This document shows, one piece after another, positions 1 through 8,169 of a stretch of DNA of 64,000 bases. The stretch spans positions 1 to 64,000 of the forward strand of contig NZ_JH417639.1 of assembly GCF_000239295.1 (NCBI RefSeq), written 5' to 3'. The first letter of the stretch is position 1; every line of letters begins with the position of its first letter. The translations under genes were made by a program, and so were the position numbers. Source of the stretch: Flavonifractor plautii ATCC 29863 (GTDB lineage: Bacteria; Bacillota; Clostridia; Oscillospirales; Oscillospiraceae). Under the pieces are notes generated by a model that ran no database searches, was not told the DNA's origin, and saw only the letters and a program-made list of their open reading frames with translations.

Positions 1-233
1 ACGGCAAGGACTGTCCCAAGACCATCCGGGCCACCGCCGGGGCCTGGGAGGCGTTCCTGGCGCTCTGCCGGGGAGAGACGGCGAATGTGTCCAAGTTGGA
101 CACCGACGTGGACACGCTGGCTAATGTCGGCATTATCGACCAGCCCGACTACTGGAAAGCCGGGAACTACTCCAAGGATACTGTGGAGGCCCTGATCGGG
201 AAAACGGCGGATTATGTAAGGGAGGACGATTGA
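1..233 (+). CDS. Phage N-acetylmuramoyl-L-alanine amidase (endolysin), C-terminal part
   Basis: The window opens inside this gene; the frame runs from base 3 to a TGA at 231-233. The first visible residues, GKDCPKTI, match the last zinc-ligand region of Amidase_2/CwlA-type endolysins, where the H...GK.CP stretch supplies a catalytic Lys and a zinc Cys. The rest (VGIIDQPDYWKAG, then a helical tail ending ADYVRED) resembles the short C-terminal module that follows such amidases in Clostridia phages. The enzyme would cut the amide bond between MurNAc and L-Ala at host lysis. The holin begins 1 base after the stop, which supports a lysis cassette. The fold is inferred from the last third only. 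Confidence 0.7.
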   Translation, partial: GKDCPKTIRATAGAWEAFLALCRGETANVSKLDTDVDTLANVGIIDQPDYWKAGNYSKDTVEALIGKTADYVREDD

Positions 234-234
234 T

Positions 235-714
235 ATGGAGCATATCAACGGATTCAAGGCGGCGGTCGCCGCCGTGCTGGGCGGTCTGACGGCCCTGTGG
301 GGCTGGTTTGGCTGGCTGGTGCTTGCTTGGCTGCTCTGTATGGCGCTCGACTACGGCACCGGCACCGCCGCCGCCCTCCGGGCCGGGGAGTGGTCGTCCA
401 AGGTGGCAAGGGACGGCCTGTGGCACAAGCTGGGGGCCGTGGTGGCCGTCCTGGTGGCCGCTATTCTGGACGGGGTGATCGGTTTGATTCTAGCCAACAT
501 CCCCGCCCTGGAGATGCCCTTCCAGTATGAGGTATTTGTGAGTGTTCTGGTGCTGGTCTGGTATATCATGACCGAGCTGGGGAGCATTGTGGAGAACATC
601 GGTGCCCTCGGCGCCCCCGTGCCCGCATGGCTCCGCAAGGCCATCGCCGCGCTGGAGTCCACCGTGGACGGCGCCGGGGACAAGCTGGGAGACGGACAGG
701 ACGACGAAAAGTAA
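235..714 (+). CDS. Phage holin (Cph1/TcdE-like, holin family 4)
   Basis: This 159-residue protein has an N-terminal hydrophobic hairpin (about residues 9-40), a conserved central LDYGTGTAAALRAGEWSSK loop typical of Cph1-type holins, two further membrane segments (about 65-85 and 97-117) and a charged C-terminal tail ending in GDGQDDEK. The 'DY.TG...A...G..SS..G..G' pattern is the family signature. It follows the amidase directly and would form membrane lesions that release the endolysin. Order amidase then holin, with a terminator right behind, marks the right end of a prophage late operon. No integrase is in view, so prophage completeness cannot be judged. Confidence 0.85.
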   Translation: MEHINGFKAAVAAVLGGLTALWGWFGWLVLAWLLCMALDYGTGTAAALRAGEWSSKVARDGLWHKLGAVVAVLVAAILDGVIGLILANIPALEMPFQYEVFVSVLVLVWYIMTELGSIVENIGALGAPVPAWLRKAIAALESTVDGAGDKLGDGQDDEK

Positions 715-737
715 ATCGCCAAACGATTGTGAATATC

Positions 738-780
738 AACGCCCCAGCCCGATTGTACCGGGTTGGGGCGTTAAGTTTTC
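738..780 (+). terminator. Terminator of the phage lysis operon
   Basis: A 14-bp stem with one G:U pair (738-751 with 759-772) and a 7-nt loop is followed by a short T-rich run. It lies 24 bases after the holin stop. Confidence 0.8.
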
Positions 781-941
781 CCTTATATTTTCCCTTACAA
801 GGATCTGAGCGTATAATACTCTATCAAACTATTTCCGAAGAAATGTCGCTTATGAACCATATAAAACTGGCAAAACTGAAACTATATGAGCGAATCGGGA
901 GTATCGTCCGGAACCATGTGGTTCCAGGCATTTCTTATTGC

Positions 942-2789
942 TTATTTTACCGTTTTCAGCGCCCGCATGGCGTTGAGAATGGCGATGACGGACACGCCCA
1001 CATCGGCGAACACCGCCTCCCACATATTGGCCGCACCGGCGGCGCTGAGCGCCAGCACCAGGAACTTGACGGCCAGGGCGAAGACAATGTTCTGACGGAC
1101 GATGGCCAGGGTGCGCCGGGCGATTCGAATGGCGTCGGCAAGCTTGGAGGGCTTGTCATCCATCAGCACGATGTCGGCGGCCTCGATGGCGGCATCGGAG
1201 CCCAGGCCGCCCATGGCGATGCCGATGTCGGCCCGGGAGAGCACCGGGGCGTCGTTGATGCCGTCGCCCACGAAGGCCAGGGCCCCCTTGGGGGAAACCT
1301 CACCCAGCAGAGCCTCCACACGGGTCACCTTGTCGGCGGGGAGGAGCTGGGTGTGTACCTCGTCCAGGCCCAGCTCCTGTGCCACTGACTCACCCACGGC
1401 TTTGGCGTCGCCGGTGAGCATGACGGTTCTGCGCACACCACAGGCCTTCAGCGCGGTGATGGCCTCCTTCGCGTCGGGCTTCACCTCGTCGGAGATGACG
1501 ATGTGGCCCAGGTAGACCCCATCGGAGGCCACGTGGACGGTGGTGCCTACCCGGTGACAGGGGTGCCAGCTCACGCCGATGTCCTCCATCAGCTTGTCGT
1601 TGCCGGCGCAGATCTGGCGGCCGTCCACTGTGGCCCGCACGCCCCGGCCGGACAGCTCCTCCACATTGGATACCCGGGAGGCATCCAATTCCTTGCCGTA
1701 GGCCTCCTTGAGAGAGCGGGAGATGGGGTGGTCGGAGTAGCTCTCCGCCAGGGCGGCCAGCTCCAGAAGCTGCGCCTCGCCGCAGTGGTCGGGATGGATG
1801 GCGGTGACGTTAAACACGCCGCGGGTCAGAGTGCCGGTCTTGTCAAAGACCACCAGTTCCGTTTTGGCCAGTACCTCCAGATAGTTGCCGCCCTTTACCA
1901 GAATACCGTTTTTAGAGGCCCCGCCGATGCCGCCGAAGAAGGACAAGGGCACGGAGATGACCAGGGCGCAGGGGCAGGAGACCACCAGGAAGTTCAAAGC
2001 CCGCTGGATGGAGTCCACCCATTGGATGGAGGTAAACAGGGGGGGCAGGAGGGCCAGAGCCACGGCGGCCAGCACCACGGCGGGGGTGTAGTACCGGGCG
2101 AACTTGGTGATGAAGTTTTCTGCCTTGGCCTTCTTGCTGGAGGAGTTCTCCACCAGATCCAGAATTTTAGCCACAGTGGACTCCTCAAAGGCCTTGGTGA
2201 CCCGAACCCGCAGCAGGCCGGACAGGTTGACACAGCCGGAGATCACATCGTCGCCGGGCTGGGCCTCCCGGGGGAGGGACTCGCCGGTGAGGGCCGCAGT
2301 GTCCACGTTAGAGGTGCCCTCCAGCACCACGCCGTCCAGGGGGATGCGCTCGCCGGCCTTGATGACGATGGTGTCACCCACCGCCACATCCTCGGGCTCC
2401 ACCTGCCGGAGCTGACCGTCCACCTCAATGTTGGCGTAGTCGGGCCGGATATCCATCAGGGAGGTGATGGACTTGCGGGACTGGTCCACGGCATAGCTCT
2501 GGAAGAGCTCGCCCACCTGGTAGAACAGCATGACGAATACGGCCTCGGGGTATTCGCCGGTGGCCAGGGCGCCCACAGTGGCCAAGGACATCAGAAAGTT
2601 TTCATCAAAGACCTGGCCGTGGGCGATGTTGCGCACGGCCCGCCACAGGACATCCCAGGCAATGACGGCATAGGGGATCAGAAAGGTGAACAGCCGCAGC
2701 CATCCCTCCGTGGGCAGGAGAAGTGCGACCGCAAAGAGCACTGCGCTGGCGAGGACGCGGAAGAGCATTCGCTTCTGCTTCTTGGACAT
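942..2789 (-). CDS. P1B-type heavy-metal (Zn/Cd/Pb) exporting ATPase lacking its own N-terminal HMA domain
   Basis: This is a 615-residue metal-translocating P-type ATPase. Visible motifs are TGES in the actuator domain, the transmembrane CPC motif (VVSCPCALVIS), the phosphorylation site DKTGTLT, the HP dipeptide (SDHPISRS) and GDGINDAPVL in the hinge. The last membrane helix carries ADVGVSVI, and the Asp together with a Lys in the preceding helix is the Zn/Cd/Pb (CadA/ZntA) signature. CadA/ZntA proteins usually have 700 or more residues because they start with one or two HMA domains. Here the protein starts directly at the first membrane helix and the HMA domain is a separate upstream gene. 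Expected role: ATP-driven efflux of Zn2+/Cd2+/Pb2+. It is last in an operon with an ArsR-type sensor, 58 bases after the HMA gene. Confidence 0.93.
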   Translation of the reverse strand: MSKKQKRMLFRVLASAVLFAVALLLPTEGWLRLFTFLIPYAVIAWDVLWRAVRNIAHGQVFDENFLMSLATVGALATGEYPEAVFVMLFYQVGELFQSYAVDQSRKSITSLMDIRPDYANIEVDGQLRQVEPEDVAVGDTIVIKAGERIPLDGVVLEGTSNVDTAALTGESLPREAQPGDDVISGCVNLSGLLRVRVTKAFEESTVAKILDLVENSSSKKAKAENFITKFARYYTPAVVLAAVALALLPPLFTSIQWVDSIQRALNFLVVSCPCALVISVPLSFFGGIGGASKNGILVKGGNYLEVLAKTELVVFDKTGTLTRGVFNVTAIHPDHCGEAQLLELAALAESYSDHPISRSLKEAYGKELDASRVSNVEELSGRGVRATVDGRQICAGNDKLMEDIGVSWHPCHRVGTTVHVASDGVYLGHIVISDEVKPDAKEAITALKACGVRRTVMLTGDAKAVGESVAQELGLDEVHTQLLPADKVTRVEALLGEVSPKGALAFVGDGINDAPVLSRADIGIAMGGLGSDAAIEAADIVLMDDKPSKLADAIRIARRTLAIVRQNIVFALAVKFLVLALSAAGAANMWEAVFADVGVSVIAILNAMRALKTVK

Positions 2790-2847
2790 AGGACATCGCT
2801 CCTTTGAAAAAATCCGGGACGGCCGCCGTAGGCCGTCCCTGGTGCGG

Positions 2848-3066
2848 TCAGCGGACGATGGTACAGTCTGGCTCCACCTTTTTGCACACCTTGACGACCT
2901 CGTTCAGAATTTCATCGAACCGGGTGTCGTCGGCGTCCAGAGTCAGCTTCTGGGTCATGAAGCTGACGGTGGCGTCGTGGACGCCGTCCAGCTTCTTGAT
3001 AGCGGCCTCCATCTTGGCGGCGCAGTTGGCACAGTCCAGATCAATGAGCTTAAAGTGCTTTTTCAT
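2848..3066 (-). CDS. Stand-alone HMA (heavy-metal-associated) domain protein
   Basis: This 72-residue protein is a single ferredoxin-like HMA domain. The metal-binding loop reads DLDCANCAAKME, i.e. DCxxC, the variant found in Zn/Cd/Pb ATPases rather than the MxCxxC of most copper chaperones. It lies between the ArsR-type regulator (18-base gap) and the ATPase that lacks this domain, so it most likely works as a detached metal-binding domain or metallochaperone for that pump. A Cys near the C-terminus (EPDCTIV) could be a further ligand, which is inference. Confidence 0.9.
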   Translation of the reverse strand: MKKHFKLIDLDCANCAAKMEAAIKKLDGVHDATVSFMTQKLTLDADDTRFDEILNEVVKVCKKVEPDCTIVR

Positions 3067-3084
3067 GGTAAAGTCTCCATTTCT

Positions 3085-3468
3085 TTATAGAATATGCAGA
3101 GGCAGCAGCTCCGCCACGTGCTCCATCCCCTGGTCCAATATGGTGCGCACGTGCCCGTCGGCCAGAGAATAGAATACGGTCTTGCCCTCCCTGCGGGCCT
3201 TGACCAGCCTGCTCTGCTTGAGAGAGCGGAGCTGGTGGGAGATGGCGGACTGGGTCATGCCCAGGAGCTGGGCGATGTCGCAGACGCACATCTCTGATTC
3301 AAAGAGGACGTACAGGATTTTAATGCGGGTGGAGTCGCCGAAGATTTTGAACAGCTCCGCCAGGTCGTAGAGAACCTCCTCATCCGGCATGTTCTGGTTG
3401 ACCTGGTTCACGATGGCCTCATGCACATGCATGTACTCGCAGCGTTCCACATCCTTGGGTTCCGGCAT
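3085..3468 (-). CDS. ArsR/SmtB-family metal-sensing repressor (CadC/CzrA-like)
   Basis: This 127-residue winged-helix protein has the ArsR DNA-recognition stretch MTQSAISHQLRSLKQ. It carries two sensor sites in one chain. The first is a CadC-like alpha-3N site: SEMCVCDIAQ gives the CxC pair, with Cys and His in the N-terminal arm (CEYMHVH). The second is a complete alpha-5 motif of D-x-H-x10-H-x-x-E form near the C-terminus (DGH...EHVAE), as in SmtB/CzrA zinc sensors. It is first in the operon with the HMA protein and the P1B ATPase and probably represses it until Cd/Pb/Zn binds. The promoter just upstream overlaps inverted repeats suited to an ArsR dimer. Confidence 0.93.
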   Translation of the reverse strand: MPEPKDVERCEYMHVHEAIVNQVNQNMPDEEVLYDLAELFKIFGDSTRIKILYVLFESEMCVCDIAQLLGMTQSAISHQLRSLKQSRLVKARREGKTVFYSLADGHVRTILDQGMEHVAELLPLHIL

Positions 3469-3489
3469 CCGATCACATCCGTTCTAAAA

Positions 3490-3541
3490 CATATGAGCTA
3501 TTGTTCATGTGTTATTATATGCTTGATTGTTCAAATGTCAA
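3490..3541 (-). promoter_or_regulatory. Promoter and candidate ArsR operator of the metal-efflux operon
   Basis: Read on the minus strand there is TTGACA (3536-3541), a 16-base spacer and TATAAT (3514-3519). Two inverted repeats overlap it: TTGATTGTTCAA (3523-3534) inside the spacer and an imperfect ATATGA...TCATGT dyad at 3491-3510 covering the transcription start. ArsR/SmtB operators typically look like this, so autoregulation is likely. Confidence 0.8.
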
Positions 3542-3564
3542 TAGGTTTTGCAAAAATATTTTTA

Positions 3565-3593
3565 TTGCCCACCAGGTGATCTGGCGGTATGAT
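3565..3593 (+). promoter_or_regulatory. Promoter of the NimA-like/EamA pair
   Basis: TTGCCC (3565-3570), a 17-base spacer and TATGAT (3588-3593) precede a strong AAGGAGG site at about 3601-3607 and the ATG at 3617. Confidence 0.55.
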
Positions 3594-3616
3594 TAGAAAA
3601 AAGGAGGGAAACACGA

Positions 3617-4078
3617 ATGAAGCGAGACGCAAATCCGGAGAAGGGGCTGGAGGCTCTGGATCAGTGTGAATACATGGTTCTGGCCATGACCGATGGAGAG
3701 GGAAAGCCCTACTGCATCCCCCTCAACGGGGTACGGGTGGGGGAGAAGATCTATTTCCACTGCGCAAAGGCGGGGGAGAAGGTGGACTGTCTGCGGACCC
3801 ATCCGCAGGTCTGCCTGACCGCGGTGGGACACCAGCGGGTGATCCAGGCCATCTATGAGACGGAGTACCAGTGCGCAGTGGTACGCGGCACCGCCGGAGA
3901 GGTCACAGACGAGACGGAGATGCGGGAGGCCCTCTGGGCTCTCTGCCGCAAGTACAGCCCGGACTGCCTGGAGCGGGTGGAACAGGTGATTGACGACAGC
4001 TTTGCCCGGGTGGCCATCTGGAAAATCTGTATTGAGTCCGTCAGCGGCCGCTGGAGGGATTACAGCGGCCAGGGCTGA
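3617..4078 (+). CDS. Pyridoxamine 5'-phosphate oxidase family protein (NimA-like flavin protein)
   Basis: This 153-residue protein fits the FMN-binding split-barrel family, subgroup NimA (5-nitroimidazole resistance proteins). The N-terminal strand pattern (CEYMVLAMTDGEGKPYCIPL, then KIYFHCAKAGEKVDCL) is typical: a first strand, a glycine turn, and the H-x-A-x-x-G-x-K segment that contacts flavin phosphate. Later come VVRGTAGEVTDETE and a C-terminal RVAIWKI strand. Such proteins reduce nitroimidazoles or other small molecules, but many members have no known substrate. The ATG has an ideal SD. The EamA transporter follows after 12 bases, so they are probably co-transcribed. Confidence 0.85.
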   Translation: MKRDANPEKGLEALDQCEYMVLAMTDGEGKPYCIPLNGVRVGEKIYFHCAKAGEKVDCLRTHPQVCLTAVGHQRVIQAIYETEYQCAVVRGTAGEVTDETEMREALWALCRKYSPDCLERVEQVIDDSFARVAIWKICIESVSGRWRDYSGQG

Positions 4079-4090
4079 CCAGAGGCGCGT

Positions 4091-4948
4091 ATGTGGATTC
4101 TATATGCCTTTGCCTCCGCGTTCTTTGCGGGAGTGACCGCCGTCTTGGCCAAGCTGGGCATGGAGGGAGTCAATTCCCATCTGGCCACGGCACTGCGCAC
4201 CATTGTGGTGGCGCTCTTCGGCTGGGCAATGGTTTGGGTGGCGGGCTCCAGCGGCGCAGTCGGGGCGCTTGAACCGCGGAGCTGGCTGTTTCTCATCCTG
4301 TCCGGTCTGGCCACCGGAGGGAGCTGGCTGTGCTATTTTCGGGCGCTCCAGCTTGGGGAGGTCAACCAGGTGGCCCCCGTGGATAAATCCAGCACTGTGC
4401 TGACCATGCTGCTCTCCATCCTGTTACTGGGAGAGGCGGCCCACTGGAATACGTTATTGGGGATGGGGCTGATCCTGGCCGGCACCCTGGGGATGCTCCA
4501 GCGGAAGCCCCGGGAACGGGCCTCCTCCGGCTGGGGGTGGCTGCCCTGGGCGGTGCTCTCCGCCGTGTGCGCCAGCCTGACTTCCATCCTGGGCAAGGTC
4601 GGCATGACCGGCGTGGACTCCTATGTCGGCACCGCCATCCGCAACATGGTGGTGCTGGCAATGGCCTGGGCTCTGGTGCTCGGGCTGGGGCTCCAGCGGG
4701 AGATTCCGGCGCTGAGCCGGAAAAACTGGGGGTTTCTGGCTGTGTCCGGCGTGTCTACCGGGCTGTCCTGGATGTTTTACTACCGGGCGCTCCAGGAGGG
4801 GCCGGCCAGCGTTGTGGCCCCCATCGACAAGCTGAGCATTCTGGTGACGGTTGGCTTTTCCTGCCTGGTGCTCCGTGAGCGGCTGAGCCGCCGGGCTGCC
4901 GCCGGGCTGCTCGTGCTCACCTGCGGCACCCTTCTTTTGCTGCTGTAG
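4091..4948 (+). CDS. EamA/DMT-superfamily transporter (10 TM)
   Basis: This 285-residue membrane protein consists of two repeated EamA units of about 140 residues. Each starts with a similar phrase (FFAGVTAVLAKLGMEGVNSH and CASLTSILGKVGMTGVDSY) and each contains a 'W..YFRALQ/FYYRALQ...' helix followed by 'V.P.DK.S' (VNQVAPVDKSS, VVAPIDKLS). That internal repeat and the ten predicted helices define drug/metabolite transporters. The substrate cannot be read from sequence. It sits 12 bases after the NimA-like gene and ends at a strong terminator. Confidence 0.88.
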   Translation: MWILYAFASAFFAGVTAVLAKLGMEGVNSHLATALRTIVVALFGWAMVWVAGSSGAVGALEPRSWLFLILSGLATGGSWLCYFRALQLGEVNQVAPVDKSSTVLTMLLSILLLGEAAHWNTLLGMGLILAGTLGMLQRKPRERASSGWGWLPWAVLSAVCASLTSILGKVGMTGVDSYVGTAIRNMVVLAMAWALVLGLGLQREIPALSRKNWGFLAVSGVSTGLSWMFYYRALQEGPASVVAPIDKLSILVTVGFSCLVLRERLSRRAAAGLLVLTCGTLLLLL

Positions 4949-4952
4949 CATG

Positions 4953-4994
4953 AAACAGCGCCCCATGGCTTTTGCCACGGGGCGCTGTTTTGGC
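4953..4994. terminator. Bidirectional terminator
   Basis: A 17-bp stem with one G:U pair (4953-4969 with 4974-4990) and a TTTT loop has A/T runs on both sides. It serves the EamA gene from the left and the convergent surface-protein gene from the right. Confidence 0.85.
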
Positions 4995-7900
4995 CTAAAC
5001 AGAGGCAGCTGCGTTTGTTTTTTTCCGTCTGCGGCGGAGGAACAGCAGGGCGAGAAGTACCGCCGCAGCCGCGGCGGCCAGTACCCAGGGGAGAAGGGTT
5101 CCGCTTCCGGAGGCGCTGAGCAGCAGAGTACCGGCGGTGGGGGCGGTGAGCACCAGATAGCTGCCATCCCGCTCCGCCTCGATAGGGACGGCGGAGCCGT
5201 CCTGAAGCAGGGCAGCGCGCACAGAGCCCCTAAGACCGTCGGCGCATACCCGCAGCGTCACGGTGTCAGGGAGCTCCGCCCCGTCCGTGATCTGGTAGTC
5301 ATAGGCGGCAGCGCCGTCTACCGGCTCCGGCCGCTGTGCCAGCTCCAGCCGTGCGTCGGGAGAGAATGCTCCCTCGGCGAGAAGCAGGGGGCGTTCTCCG
5401 CCGGAGGAGATAGTGGTCACCCAGTCCTCGTAGACTGCCTCCACCGTCAGGCTCCGGGTGATGTGGTTGTGGTCAAAGGGAGCCCAGGCGCCATAGCGCC
5501 CGCCGTCGCTGGGTACTTCCGGGAAGGCGGCGGGGTCCAGGCTGCCGCCGTAGGGCACCTCCACTGTGTCCACCACCTGCTCCCCGGCCTGGAAGGTGAC
5601 GCGGAAGGTGAGAAAGTCCGCCGGAATGCCCTCCAGGGCGGAGAAGGCGCCAAAGGAGAGGGGGGCGGTCTGCCCGGCGTAGTCGATGCCGTCAATTCCG
5701 ACTGCCTTCTCCTGAAGGTAATAGTTGCCGGAAACTGTGCCGTCAGCCCAGCCGGCCACCGCGCCCAGACGTTCGCCGCTGCCGTCGATGCGGGTCATGG
5801 CGATGCAGTCCGCGATATCCCTGCCCTCGCCGGCAATGCCGCCCAGGCTGCTGTCCCCGGTTACGTCGGCCTGGGCGGCACAGGAGCGGAGCACTCCCCG
5901 GGAGAGCCCCGCGATACCGCCCGCAAAGGAGCCATCGTCGGCCCCCACGGGTCCCATACTGGTGCAGGAGAGGGCAGCGCCCACCTCGCCCCGGCCCAGG
6001 ACACCGCCGGCGCACTCATTCTTGGCGGTGACGGGGCCACGGTTGTCACACTGGTAGAGGATCGCTTTGAGCAGAGCGGTGGTATCCACCAGCAGATTTT
6101 CACTGTCCAGCTCCAGATTCTCCTCGGGGTCCAGGGAGAGCTCAGGGGAGACCGCTCCCGCAATGCCGCCCACGTTGGTGTCGGCCTGGATGCCGCCCTC
6201 ATTCCGGCAGCCTACCACCCGGCCCGGGCCGCTCTGGGCCCCCTCGGCCGAAGTGTTCTCCTTCACCGTCTTTTCCGGAACCTCGGTCAGTTCCACAATG
6301 GCTTTCCGGGCCTCGTCAAGCTGCCCGATGATAGCAGTGGTGGTGGCATGCAGCTCCTGGTTGGTCTGGCCGGCCCCCTGGGTCATCTGATCCACCCGTT
6401 GGCTGATGTCATCCAAGTGCCCGTCCAGCTCGTCCAGGCGCTCCTGTCCCTTGTCGCCCAAGGTGTCCAGATAGCCGTTCAGGACATCCTCGATGATATC
6501 GGCCTGGCTGTTAACCACCCGGAGCTGCTCCACGCTGCCCTGGCTGAAGTCCTTGACATGGCCGTTCAGGGCATCGAGGGCCTTTTCCAGTGCCCGGGCG
6601 GCCCGGTCCATGTCACGGCGGGCGTCGCCCATCTCATCTCCGGCCTCTTGCCACAGTGTTGTCAGACGGTCCGCCAAGTGGAACGTGTCGGAGCCCATGG
6701 CCTCCAGATGGCCGCTGATGCGGCTGAGGTGCCCGTTGAAATCGATGGAACCCACATCCCAGCGCTTATAGGCATCCAGGATGCCAGCCAGATCCAGGCG
6801 GGCCGCAGCCTGGAGGGCGTCCTTGACAAAGGACTCCAGCCGGTCGGTCTCGTCCGCGATCTGACGCAGCTCCGACACAAGACCGCTGTGTTCCCGCTCC
6901 AGTGCGTCCAGCGTGGAGGAGAGACTGTCTCCGGTGTCGGACAGGCTGTCCTCCAGAGTGCCGGTCAGATTTTTCAGCCCCTTGCGTAGGGCGGTGAGCT
7001 GGTTGCCCACCTCGTCCAGATCGGCGCTGGCCCGCCGGGTGAGGCGGTCCACCTCGTCCAGCAGGCCGCTCATGGCCCCGTTGATGGTCTGGACCGCGTC
7101 GTAGACCTGGTCGGCGGCGGCTGAGGTGTCTGTGTTGAAATCGCTGCCCGTTCCGTGGATTACGTCCTGGATGGCGGAGAGGGAGCCATGGATAGCGGAG
7201 ATATCGTCTACTGCATCTCCGGCTGAGGAATGGATTTGGCCGGAGAGCTGAGTCATGAGGGTGGAAAGGGAGGCCAGGGCGCCGTCCAGCCGCTCCATGG
7301 GGTCCTCTCCGTAGGTGAGGGTCACGTAGGGCTCAAACTGGCCCACGATGCCCCCTACGTCCTTACGCCCCAGGATCTCACCATCGTTGAAGCAGCGAAG
7401 CAGCGCGCCGTTCTGAATCCCGGCGATGCCGCCGGTGTTGTATCCGGTGTGGGCGTAGCCCACAGCGGCGTGATTGGTGCAGTCGGCCACGGTGCCGGTA
7501 TTGCGCCCGGCGATGCCTCCGCTGTTGGTGGCGGCATCGTTTCCACCAGTGTTGACTTCCCCCAGGTTAGTGCAGCTCTGGATCATGCCCTCATTGCGCC
7601 CGGCAATGCCGCCGCTGTTGGTGTTTCCGGTGACAGAGGCCCGGTTGGTGCAGCTCCGCACCACGCCGGAGCTCCCGTTGACGCCTACCAGTGCGCCCAC
7701 GTCCTCATCTCCCGTCACATCGCCAGTGACGGTGACTTGTTCCACTGTGCCGTGGTTCTCACCGGCCAGGATGCCCACCTGCGACTGGGAGCCGCCAGGG
7801 GCCACTACCCCGTCCAGAGTCAGATTTTTTACGACAGCCCCCTCGCCCAGCGTGCGGAACAGGCCTACCTTGGAACCCTTGTCCAGCCAGGCGAAGCCGG

Positions 7901-8165
7901 AAATGGTGTGTCCGGCCCCGTCAAAGGTGCCGCGGAACACGGGAATGGTGGAAAAGCCGGTACCAGCCAGGGAAATGTCGGCGGCCAGCACCACGGTTAC
8001 CCCTTGAGACCAGGTATCCGAGGTGCAGCTTTGGGCCAGCTTGAGCAGCCCGCTGGCATCATGAATGGTGATGGTATCCCCCTCCGCGCCGGCGGGGGGC
8101 AGCAGTCCCAGGCAGAATACCAGGGCCAGCAGCAGGGCGGCGCCCCGTTTTGCATAGTTCATCAT
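4995..8165 (-). CDS. Large GLUG-repeat surface protein with long helical middle and C-terminal membrane anchor
   Basis: This protein has about 1056 residues. I place the start at the ATG ATG pair at 8165/8162 because GGAGG lies about 9 bases upstream and the protein then opens with a signal peptide (MNYAKRGAALLLALVFCLG...AGA). Residues about 45-280 hold repeated GLUG-like units (GGIAGRNEG, GGIAGIQNG, VGALVGVNG). Residues about 295-620 are a long, polar, heptad-like helical region. GLUG units return at about 640-820. A Listeria-Bacteroides type repeat (VTFQAG...VEVPYGG) follows, then a membrane helix and the basic tail RRRRKK. No LPxTG motif is seen. GLUG repeats are known from surface and IgA-protease-like proteins. 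Translation is probably coupled to the MMPL transporter, whose stop is 4 bases upstream. Confidence 0.8.
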   Translation of the reverse strand: MMNYAKRGAALLLALVFCLGLLPPAGAEGDTITIHDASGLLKLAQSCTSDTWSQGVTVVLAADISLAGTGFSTIPVFRGTFDGAGHTISGFAWLDKGSKVGLFRTLGEGAVVKNLTLDGVVAPGGSQSQVGILAGENHGTVEQVTVTGDVTGDEDVGALVGVNGSSGVVRSCTNRASVTGNTNSGGIAGRNEGMIQSCTNLGEVNTGGNDAATNSGGIAGRNTGTVADCTNHAAVGYAHTGYNTGGIAGIQNGALLRCFNDGEILGRKDVGGIVGQFEPYVTLTYGEDPMERLDGALASLSTLMTQLSGQIHSSAGDAVDDISAIHGSLSAIQDVIHGTGSDFNTDTSAAADQVYDAVQTINGAMSGLLDEVDRLTRRASADLDEVGNQLTALRKGLKNLTGTLEDSLSDTGDSLSSTLDALEREHSGLVSELRQIADETDRLESFVKDALQAAARLDLAGILDAYKRWDVGSIDFNGHLSRISGHLEAMGSDTFHLADRLTTLWQEAGDEMGDARRDMDRAARALEKALDALNGHVKDFSQGSVEQLRVVNSQADIIEDVLNGYLDTLGDKGQERLDELDGHLDDISQRVDQMTQGAGQTNQELHATTTAIIGQLDEARKAIVELTEVPEKTVKENTSAEGAQSGPGRVVGCRNEGGIQADTNVGGIAGAVSPELSLDPEENLELDSENLLVDTTALLKAILYQCDNRGPVTAKNECAGGVLGRGEVGAALSCTSMGPVGADDGSFAGGIAGLSRGVLRSCAAQADVTGDSSLGGIAGEGRDIADCIAMTRIDGSGERLGAVAGWADGTVSGNYYLQEKAVGIDGIDYAGQTAPLSFGAFSALEGIPADFLTFRVTFQAGEQVVDTVEVPYGGSLDPAAFPEVPSDGGRYGAWAPFDHNHITRSLTVEAVYEDWVTTISSGGERPLLLAEGAFSPDARLELAQRPEPVDGAAAYDYQITDGAELPDTVTLRVCADGLRGSVRAALLQDGSAVPIEAERDGSYLVLTAPTAGTLLLSASGSGTLLPWVLAAAAAAVLLALLFLRRRRKKTNAAASV

Positions 8166-8169
8166 GGCG

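Noticed and set aside
776-797. Direct repeat TTTTCCCTTA twice, next to the phage lysis genes; possible att or integrase arm sites
   Set aside because: No integrase or second attachment copy is in the window, and a 10-base repeat in T/C-rich DNA is weak evidence.
910-925. Near-palindrome GGAACCA-TG-TGGTTCC after the P1B ATPase gene
   Set aside because: It is short and has no T-run, so I cannot call it a terminator; it may be chance.
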